A stretch of 23,182 bases of DNA from CAZSAK01 sp964605155 (GTDB lineage: Bacteria > Pseudomonadota > Gammaproteobacteria > SZUA-140), in assembly GCA_964605155.1 (NCBI GenBank), contig CAZSAK010000030.1, forward strand, positions 1-23,182. The letters run 5' to 3'. The notes below the pieces were generated by a model. It saw only the letters and a program-made list of their open reading frames with translations, did not search any database and had not been told where the DNA came from. The position numbers and the translations under genes are program-made. Positions 14,553-21,900 of this stretch are shown piece after piece. Every line of letters starts with the position of its first letter. Within the stretch, counting starts at the first letter, position 1.

Positions 14553-14595
14553 GCGGGTATCGTCTTCCTTCTTAACACTGCCATGACAACAGCAA

Positions 14596-15777
14596 TCAAA
14601 CAGGGGTTAATGCAAGTTCCTTGGTGTCGGCGATGATCTTTCTCTGGGGAAGGCTGCGGATGAGTTGGTTCATTACCTTTTCCGCGGTCGCGCGGTAAGT
14701 CGTCAGTTTACCACCGTAGATACTCATCACACGGGGACGAACCACTCGGTCGGTATACACGGTGGTTTCTCGTGAACGCAAGAACGCGGAATCCTCGCTT
14801 GCGGGCAACACACGCAAACCGGCATACGAGGTGATGATATCTGACTGGCGAAGGCTGCCATAGTCCGGGAAATAATGGCCAAAGGTCGCCAACAGATATG
14901 CCTGTTCATGCGGTAACGGCTTTACTTCGGCCGGGGTGCCTCTGTAAGGTGATTCGGTCGTACCGATCAGGATCCGGTTGTGCCATGGCATGGCAAATAC
15001 GGCGCGTTGATCCTGCGGAGCTTCCAGATAATAAATACCCTGAGTAAGCTGGCCCTCAATCAGGATATGCGTACCCTGTACCAGTTCTATCTCCATTTTG
15101 TCCGGCACTGGTGTAATCCTGTCTAGCACCCGGTTTACCCACGGCCCGGAAGCGTTGACAATTACTGAGCATTCGCAGGTATAGTCCTTACCGTCCTTTT
15201 GATACCGCACCGTGCAACCTGATTTATGTAAATGTGCCGAGATAAAGACGGCCGGAATGAGCAATTCTGCGCCCAAGTCGAGCGCGGAACGGGCAACCGC
15301 CCTGGTCAAGGCGGCATCGTCGGTTTGTGCATCCCAATATCGGAAAACAGCCTGCATATCTTTGATATCGAGGCCATCGAGTGTATCCCACGAATTGCGT
15401 GGCATTATGTTGAAATGGCCTGCCTTGCTTATACCGGTCAGGATCTTATACAACATGAGACCAATACGCAGTTGCCAGGGACGTCGTTGTGTCGTTGGGT
15501 AGACGGGGATATAGAACGGTTGTAACCTCACCAACTCGGGTGCCAGTTTCAGCAATAATGCGCGTTCCCTCAGGCATTCGCGTACCAGTGAAAATTGTGC
15601 CGTTTCCAGATAGCGAAGACCACCGTGGATGAGTTTGCTCGAACGGCTGGAAGTCCCGCTCGCCAGATTCGTTTGTTCTAGTAAAACAGTTTTATATCCC
15701 CTGGCCGCTGCGGCCTGGGCAACACCGACACCGTGAATACCGCCGCCGATGACCACAATATCGTATGTTTCACTCAC
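14596..15777 (-). CDS. glpD: FAD-dependent glycerol-3-phosphate dehydrogenase (short GlpD/GlpA type)
   Basis: 393 residues from the GTG at 15777, chosen because AGGA lies ~10 nt upstream and VSETYDIVVIGGG then places the FAD motif at the N-terminus. The dinucleotide motif GGGIHGVGVAQAAAARGYKTVLLEQ is followed by the GlpD signature ASGTSSRSSKLIHGGLRYLE, the NASGPWVNRVLD block and the C-terminal SIYGGKLTTYRATAEKV. It oxidises glycerol-3-phosphate to dihydroxyacetone phosphate at the membrane, passing electrons to quinone. At 393 residues it lacks most of the C-terminal helical domain of E. coli GlpD (501 residues). Short versions exist and the core looks complete. It is last in the glp operon and overlaps the phosphodiesterase gene by 8 nt. 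Confidence 0.93.
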   Translation of the reverse strand: MSETYDIVVIGGGIHGVGVAQAAAARGYKTVLLEQTNLASGTSSRSSKLIHGGLRYLETAQFSLVRECLRERALLLKLAPELVRLQPFYIPVYPTTQRRPWQLRIGLMLYKILTGISKAGHFNIMPRNSWDTLDGLDIKDMQAVFRYWDAQTDDAALTRAVARSALDLGAELLIPAVFISAHLHKSGCTVRYQKDGKDYTCECSVIVNASGPWVNRVLDRITPVPDKMEIELVQGTHILIEGQLTQGIYYLEAPQDQRAVFAMPWHNRILIGTTESPYRGTPAEVKPLPHEQAYLLATFGHYFPDYGSLRQSDIITSYAGLRVLPASEDSAFLRSRETTVYTDRVVRPRVMSIYGGKLTTYRATAEKVMNQLIRSLPQRKIIADTKELALTPV

Positions 15778-16528
15778 CAGAATGCATCCTGTTTTGTACA
15801 AGAAGATTGCGCATCATGCTTCCGATGTTCATGGTTTCGATAAAATCCACCCCGCGTTCGGCCAGTGCCAGCGCGAGTTCCATGTCCGTGACTTCGTATA
15901 ACGCCCATGACCATGAACCTGTCCACAAGTGGGCCGGTGGTGGTGGGATTTTTATATAATTACAAAACAGATAGTCAGGATTGAGTGATGCAGCAACTCT
16001 GCTTGATGTCTCATCATAGGTGGTGAGCACCCAACCGATTTTTTTGGCACCGGACTTTCTCGCGCAACTCAATGCGGCTTCGTTATAGGAGATGAGTGTA
16101 CAGCGATCCATCACCGGTGTGATTGTTTCCATGACGATCGGTATGACCTGTTGTATGCCGAATCTTTCGAGGCTTTGGGTCTTGATCTCCACAAACGTCC
16201 TGGCCTCGGACCAGCTCTGCATCAGGGTGACATAATCGTCTAGGGAGAGGATCGGGATATCCTTATAAAGATCACCAAATCTTTCGGGTTCACATGCCCT
16301 GTATGACTTCAGGCGGTTGAAACTGATGTCGTGAATGCAGCCGGTCTTGCCGGTTATTCGCTGTAGATCAGGGTCGTGAAGCAGTACCGGGACAAGGTCC
16401 GCCGTAAGCTGGATATCAATCTCGATAAAGCAGGCACCTGCCTTGAGCGCGGCCTCGACTGCAACGAGTGTGTTCTCCGGGTACTGCTGGGCGAACCCCC
16501 GATGGGCGATGAAGGTTGGTGTAATCAT
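15770..16528 (-). CDS. Cytoplasmic glycerophosphodiester phosphodiesterase (UgpQ/GlpQ family)
   Basis: 252 residues, a GDPD TIM barrel without signal peptide, so closer in form to cytoplasmic UgpQ than to periplasmic GlpQ. Catalytic residues are visible: IAHRG (His 9, Arg 10), YPENT, FIEIDIQ (Glu 36, Asp 38) and LLHDPDLQRITG (His 51). Later strands are TFVEIKTQ, CTLISYNEAAL, KKIGWVLTT and GVDFIETMN. It cleaves deacylated phospholipids to glycerol-3-phosphate and an alcohol. The product is the substrate of the next gene, the dehydrogenase, which overlaps it by 8 nt. The ATG has no clear Shine-Dalgarno sequence and sits 48 nt after the kinase gene. Confidence 0.93.
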   Translation of the reverse strand: MITPTFIAHRGFAQQYPENTLVAVEAALKAGACFIEIDIQLTADLVPVLLHDPDLQRITGKTGCIHDISFNRLKSYRACEPERFGDLYKDIPILSLDDYVTLMQSWSEARTFVEIKTQSLERFGIQQVIPIVMETITPVMDRCTLISYNEAALSCARKSGAKKIGWVLTTYDETSSRVAASLNPDYLFCNYIKIPPPPAHLWTGSWSWALYEVTDMELALALAERGVDFIETMNIGSMMRNLLVQNRMHSGE

Positions 16529-16576
16529 GCGCAGTTTATCGGCATAATAACGGAGTTGATTATGATAAAACAGACA

Positions 16577-18028
16577 TCATGTCGCAGTTTCAATCGCCGT
16601 GTATAACGCTCGTTTCCATTTCATATAACGATCATATAATGATGGGGTTTTAACAGGATCAAAGACATGATCGGTGCTTCGGTCAGGCCACGTTGATGGA
16701 AAATCAGCGAGTAGATAGGCCAGGCCGAGCGCCGTATTTTCATGCATATTGGACCGATGGACGGGAATGCCGCTGATGTTAGCCAGGCGCGCACATAATC
16801 CATCGAATCTTGACAGTCCTCCGCCAATATTTATTCGTTCAGGCAAGGGGACTGATTTGCACATTTCTTCCAGGTTCAACTGTAATAAAAATACAATGCT
16901 TTCGATTACGGCAACGACCTTTTCCCAGTCTTCGCCGTCCCCTATAAAAGCAGGTGGAAAATGTGGTTTCCAAACGGGTGTACCCAGTCCTGAAACACCA
17001 TTGAGAAATAATGGTGGATTGGAATTATGGGCCAACCATCGCGGGAGTTGTTCCATCTTTTGATATAAGCCTGTTTTGATCGACACCCAGGACAATGCGC
17101 TACCAGCGCCGTTGACCGTGCCTTCCAGTGCGTAGAGCGGGGTTTCGCCGGTTTTATTGACGATACTTGACAGCAGTCGGCTTGATATGACCGGTTGATG
17201 TCCCGTAATACGTGCTATAAAGGCGCCGGTACCTATCGTGATATAGGCATACTCCGGCTTGGGTCTGCCAGCCGCGTACAACGCGGCTGATTGATCACCT
17301 GTGACAATGGTCATTGGCATAGAGCATGGGCCTGCCTCCAGAGTACCGAAGTGGTAATCACTCGGGACACAGGCGGGCAGGCACTCTGGCGGCAGGTCAA
17401 ATAGCTCCAGCAATTCCTGTGACCAGTCATTGCTGGCAATGTCCCACAGGAGGGTGCGTGATGCATTGACGGGATCAGCAACGCTCGTTTCTTCATCAAG
17501 CAGACGACGACACAGAAAGCTCGACATGGGTCCCCACATCAGGGTTCCATTCTTGTGCGCCTCTTTAACGGCAGGGAGATTATCCAGGCACCATCTAAGT
17601 TTGCTGACGCCATAGTGGGCATTGGGATATAATCCAGTGATAGTGTGGATCCGGTCGTTATAGGAGGAGAATTTTTCCAACCACTTGTATGCACGGCGGT
17701 CCTGCCAGCTGATGATGGGTGACAGGGGAACGCCTGTTTGTCTGTCCCAGCAAATAATATTCGAACGTTGTGTCGCCAGTCCTGCTGCGACAATGTCACC
17801 GGATATCTCCCCCACTTTACCGATGGCGTTATGGATGGAATTTATGATCGATGCCAGGAGTTCCTCCGGATCGTACTCGATCCAATCATCGGTGTGATGG
17901 TTAATGCGGATCTTGCATTGATCTCCGGCGACGAGATGTCCATACCTGTCGAATACTATCGCACGACTGGCGTGCCCGCCCTGGTCAATTGCAAGATAGT
18001 AGCTGGATGACGGGTCTGATGGGTGCAC
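16577..18028 (-). CDS. glpK: FGGY-family carbohydrate kinase, probably glycerol kinase
   Basis: 483 residues beginning with GTG at 18028 (no clear Shine-Dalgarno sequence). The N-terminal phosphate-binding loop reads LAIDQGGHASRAIVFD, where classical GlpK has DQGTTSSR. Then come AAGLATQRSNIICWDRQTG, SWQDRRAYKW, VADPVNASRTLLWD, the catalytic-Asp block IVTGDQSAALYAAG, ITIGTGAFIA and INIGGGLSRFD. These are FGGY-kinase landmarks, and WQDRR and GDQ match glycerol kinase best. Glycerol as substrate is supported by the two downstream genes. The altered loop and the absence of an adjacent glpF facilitator leave room for a different polyol. It is first of the three-gene operon. Confidence 0.85.
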   Translation of the reverse strand: MHPSDPSSSYYLAIDQGGHASRAIVFDRYGHLVAGDQCKIRINHHTDDWIEYDPEELLASIINSIHNAIGKVGEISGDIVAAGLATQRSNIICWDRQTGVPLSPIISWQDRRAYKWLEKFSSYNDRIHTITGLYPNAHYGVSKLRWCLDNLPAVKEAHKNGTLMWGPMSSFLCRRLLDEETSVADPVNASRTLLWDIASNDWSQELLELFDLPPECLPACVPSDYHFGTLEAGPCSMPMTIVTGDQSAALYAAGRPKPEYAYITIGTGAFIARITGHQPVISSRLLSSIVNKTGETPLYALEGTVNGAGSALSWVSIKTGLYQKMEQLPRWLAHNSNPPLFLNGVSGLGTPVWKPHFPPAFIGDGEDWEKVVAVIESIVFLLQLNLEEMCKSVPLPERINIGGGLSRFDGLCARLANISGIPVHRSNMHENTALGLAYLLADFPSTWPDRSTDHVFDPVKTPSLYDRYMKWKRALYTAIETAT

Positions 18029-18112
18029 TTAAGAGGCGGTTGTCTGCTGAATGGTCATTCCGGACACTCGAGAATCATTTAAAATATCGCTATTAGATAA
18101 ATTTGAAAATAC

Positions 18113-18595
18113 CTAGTCACGAAAATTATCGAATTGCAACGGCATATCCACCTCTGAATCCCGTAGCATCGCAATGACCTGTTGCAAGTCATCGCGCTTC
18201 TTGCCCGCCACCCTGATCTTTTCACCCTGTATGGATGCCTGAACCTTGATTTTGGAGTCCTTTATCAACTTGATGAGTTGCTTGCAGAGTGCCGCGTCCA
18301 GTCCCTGGCGCAGAGTCACATTCTGACGGGCCTGCCTGGCAGCAATATCCGGCGTATCTATCTGCAGGCACGCGATATCCACACCGCGTTTTGCGAGTTT
18401 GGTCTGTAATATATCCAGCATCTGCTTGAGTTGGAATTCCGTTTCGGCATGCAGGATGATAATACTCTCTTTCTGTTCGTATCTGGCGTTTGTTCCCTTG
18501 AAGTCAAATCGTGTAGATACCTCACGATTTGCCTGATCAACCGCATTGACGACTTCATGCATGTTAACTTCTGAGACGACATCAAACGAAGGCAC
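18113..18595 (-). CDS. yajQ: YajQ family nucleotide/c-di-GMP-binding protein
   Basis: 160 residues from the GTG at 18595, chosen because GGAGGA lies 9 nt upstream and the product then starts with the family-typical MPSFDVVSEVN. The rest follows the family closely: VDQANREVSTRFDFKGTNARYE, then VDIACLQIDTPDIAARQARQNVTLRQGLD, and a C-terminal repeat of the fold SKIKVQASIQGEKIRVAGKKRDDLQQVIAMLRDSEVDMPLQFDNFRD. It is a two-domain RNA-binding-like fold. Homologues in Xanthomonas and others bind c-di-GMP and act with a transcription factor; other members are described only as nucleotide-binding. It ends 84 nt before the glp operon start, on the same strand. Confidence 0.95.
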   Translation of the reverse strand: MPSFDVVSEVNMHEVVNAVDQANREVSTRFDFKGTNARYEQKESIIILHAETEFQLKQMLDILQTKLAKRGVDIACLQIDTPDIAARQARQNVTLRQGLDAALCKQLIKLIKDSKIKVQASIQGEKIRVAGKKRDDLQQVIAMLRDSEVDMPLQFDNFRD

Positions 18596-18604
18596 TGACA
18601 ATCT

Positions 18605-18610
18605 TCCTCC
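18605..18610 (-). promoter_or_regulatory. Shine-Dalgarno site that sets the yajQ GTG start
   Basis: GGAGGA on the minus strand, 9 nt before the GTG at 18595. It excludes a longer reading from 18622, which would also spoil the typical MPSFD N-terminus. Confidence 0.75.
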
Positions 18611-18703
18611 CGTAAAAGGCATGTGAGATAACCTCGCAATCAGTCGTCTTGTCGTATGGTGCGACTGGTAATCTCGTGCGCCGGTGGTTCCTTGACGCCT
18701 ATT

Positions 18704-18734
18704 ACTATACAGAGATACGGCAACTATTGGTCAA
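18704..18734 (-). promoter_or_regulatory. Candidate sigma70-type promoter for yajQ
   Basis: On the minus strand TTGACC (18734 to 18729) and TATAGT (18709 to 18704) each match five of six consensus bases, separated by 19 nt. Transcription would begin near 18697, leaving a leader of about 100 nt before yajQ. Confidence 0.4.
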
Positions 18735-18895
18735 CAGGTGGGGATTGTTGCAATTACTTGACACACTTGCAGCAGGCAAGGTTGTTAACTGATTGATTAT
18801 ATTATTATCTAAAAGATGGCATATTAAATGCAACATCCTTTTGCAAGACCGGATAGCCAATCACATTCTGGTCTTTCTCCCTCCCTCGAAAATTA

Positions 18896-18924
18896 GGGGT
18901 GCCTTATTGGCACCCCATTTTTTT
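18896..18924. terminator. Rho-independent terminator after the giant repeat gene
   Basis: GGGGTGCC (18896-18903), loop TTATT, GGCACCCC (18909-18916): a perfect 8-bp GC-rich stem. On the plus strand it is followed by A and then a run of T (to 18924). On the minus strand, the direction of the giant gene ending at 18951, it is followed by TAATTTT. It lies 35 nt after that stop, so it most likely ends that transcript and could act both ways. Confidence 0.75.
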
Positions 18925-18950
18925 ACTGTTGGTTTATCTACAGATATTGA

Positions 18951-21900
18951 TTATTGCTGCCTGATCAGGAACATCAGACCGCGTCCTTGCTTGTTTTGTT
19001 CAGTGATTCTGACTGCCAGGGCGATAACCTCACCATTGGATGATACAGCGCCGGTTCCGGTTAAGGTGTCAAAACCGGTACCATAACTCATATTGAATGT
19101 GATGGTGCCATTTGGATTAACAGTAAAATTACTGCTGGCAACATTCACGAATTCAGCCGTTGTCGAAGCCAGCGAGGTAAGGGAATTATCTTGCTGCTGT
19201 TGTGCCGTCAGGACCTCCATGCTGCCCCGCTTGCTGAACAGATTGCCGCTGTTGAAGAATCCGCTACTGTCCAGAGAGATCTCGCCGTATCGATAACCGG
19301 TATCGACGAAGGCTTCAACAGCAAGTTTGGTATCGAAACTGGCGGTAAAAACGCCGGTATCAATTCCGGTCTCATTCAAGGTGAGGGTTTCGATCTCCCC
19401 TGATTCCTGATTGACCACCGTCACGGTGACGGTCTCTGCGACGGCTGGATCGATGTTGAGATCCGCGTCGGTGACGGTTACCGTCACGGGATCACCAGGA
19501 TTACTACTGGGCGTTATCGTCACGATGCCGTCAGTACCACCCGAGACCTCACCGGTTGCAGTGACCGTCGCCGTACCACTATTGCTGGTCAGGGTATCAG
19601 TATAGGTGGCGGTGATTGTATCGCCTGCCTTGACTGCCAGGGAGCCGTTGTTATTTGCATCAGCGGTTGTACCATAAACGGTAACCAGTGTGCCGATAAA
19701 GACACCGGTGTTGTTACCGGTCTCGGAAAGCGTCAGGGTCTCGCTTTCTGCGGTAATGTCATTGACGACATTCACATTGATCGTCTGCGGTGTGGCCGGA
19801 TCAGAATCGATATCTGCATCAGTTACGGTTATGGTCAGTGTAGAGCCGGGCAGGCCGCTGGCCATATCCAGCTCAATCGTTCCATTGGAACCACCGATAT
19901 TGGTGGTGGCGGTCTGTATTGAAGTGCCGCCGCTGCCTGTCAGGGTATCATTATACGTAGCCGTAGCGGTATTGCCGGGGGCAACCGTGAGGGTGCCGTC
20001 ATCGTCCGGCCCCGCCGCTGTACCGAAAACGGTTGGCAAGGTGCCGACAAAAACGCCGGTGTTGTTGCCGGTCTCGGTCAGGGTTAGAGATTCGCTTTCA
20101 GCGGTTGTATCGTTGACAACCGGAATGGCGATGGCCTCAATGGTACTGATATCTCCATTAAGATCGGCATCGATCACCGTGATAGTCAATGCCGTCCCGG
20201 GTTGAGTGCTGGACGTGTTCATACTGATAGTGCCGTCGGTACCACCTACATTCGCGGTTGCCGTGACGACTGCCGGATCACCGCTGGCGGTCAGTGCATC
20301 ATTGTAGGTGGCGGTAATGGTATTGCCGGACTGGATTGTCAGGATCCCGTTATCATCAGCACCGGCAGTTGTACCAAAGGCGGTATCAAGGGTATTGGTG
20401 AATACTCCACTGTTATTTCCAGTCTCAGTCAGGGTCAGAGATTCACTCTCACCGGTGGCATCATTGACAACCGGTAGGATTATCGTCTGCTGGCTGCCGG
20501 AATCGGTATTAATATCAGCATCACTGACTGTGACATTTAACGTCATGCCCGGCATGATGTTCGGTGTGATTGTGATCGAGCCGGTTGCACCTAGGATGGT
20601 CGAGACGTTGCTGGTAGCAGTAACAGTAGCAATATCACCGGTGTCGGTTAAATCATCATCATAGGTGGCAGTGACCGTGTCATCACCCTGGGTGTTCAGG
20701 ATGCCATCGTCATTAAAACCCGCGGTGGTGCCGAATACCGTATCCAGTGTGCCGCTGAAGACGCCGGTATTATTACCGGTCTCGTTCAGGGTTACCGATT
20801 CACTCTCACCGGTGATGTCATTGACGACAGGAACCAGGATGGATTGGATGGTCGCCGCATCGGTATTGAGATCAACGTCACCGACGGTAACGGTCAACGT
20901 GGTGCCAGGTACGCTGTCAGCAGTGATGCTGATGGTTCCGGTCGCACCGAGAATGGTCGATACGATGCTGGTTGCGCTGACTGTGGCGATATCACCGGTG
21001 TCGGTTAAATCATCATCATAGGTGGCAGTGATGGTGTCACCGCCCTGGCTGTTCATGATGCCATCGTTATTGGTACCGGCGACGCTGCCTTGCGTCGTGT
21101 CCAGTGTGCCGCTGAAGACGCCGGTGTTGTTGCCGGTCTCATCGAGTAACAGGGACTCGCTCTCGCCGGTGTTGTCGTTGATGACCGGCACTGTAATGGA
21201 TTGAGGTGTGCCGGCATCGGTATTCAGGTCGTTATCGTTGACCGTCACCGTCAGTGTTGTGCCGGGAGAACTGTTGGCTGTGATGGTGATGGTACCGGTG
21301 GCACCGGTAATAGCGAACACATCTCCGGTATCGGTTGCCACTGCTGCGTTACCATTTTCGTCGAGTGTGTCATTATAAGTGGCGGTCACGGTGTCGCCGT
21401 CCTGGGTGTTCATGATACCGTCGCTATCGGTACCCGCGGTCGTGCCTAACACCGTATCCAGGGTACCACTGAATACACCGGTGTCATTACCGGTTTCATC
21501 CAGTGTCAGTATTTCGATTTCTCCTGTGTTGTTATTGGTCACAGTAACTGCCGCAGTATCTGCTGTGGCCGGATCGCTGTTGATGTCGGCATCACTAACT
21601 GTCACGGTCAGGGTAGTGCCCGGGAAACTGTTGGCAGTAATGGTGATAGCGCCGGTCGTGCCTGTGATGGTATGCACGGTATCAGTAGCGGTGATTGACA
21701 CATTGGTGGCCCCCGTATCGGTGAGGGCGTCGGTATAGGTCGCGGTCACGGTGTCGTCGCCCTGGGTGTTCATAATACCGGTATCATTTGCGCCGGCCGT
21801 GGTGCCGAAGACGGTATCGAGTGTGGCACTGAAGACGCCGGTATTGTTGCCGGTCTCGTCAAGTGTCAGGGTCTCACTTTCGCCAGTGATGTCATTGACA

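Larger units (their letters stand above)
18596..18950. other. 355-nt intergenic region between yajQ and the giant repeat gene
   Basis: It holds the yajQ ribosome-binding site and candidate promoter at its low end and a strong hairpin with a T-run at 18896-18924 at its high end. The middle (about 18740-18890) is AT-rich, and I see no convincing gene, tRNA or repeat in it. Confidence 0.6.

Noticed and set aside
14386..14586. 66-codon plus-strand open frame between the HugZ-like gene and glpD
   Set aside because: It has no Shine-Dalgarno sequence or recognisable domain, and it overlaps AT-rich sequence and a hairpin; probably chance.
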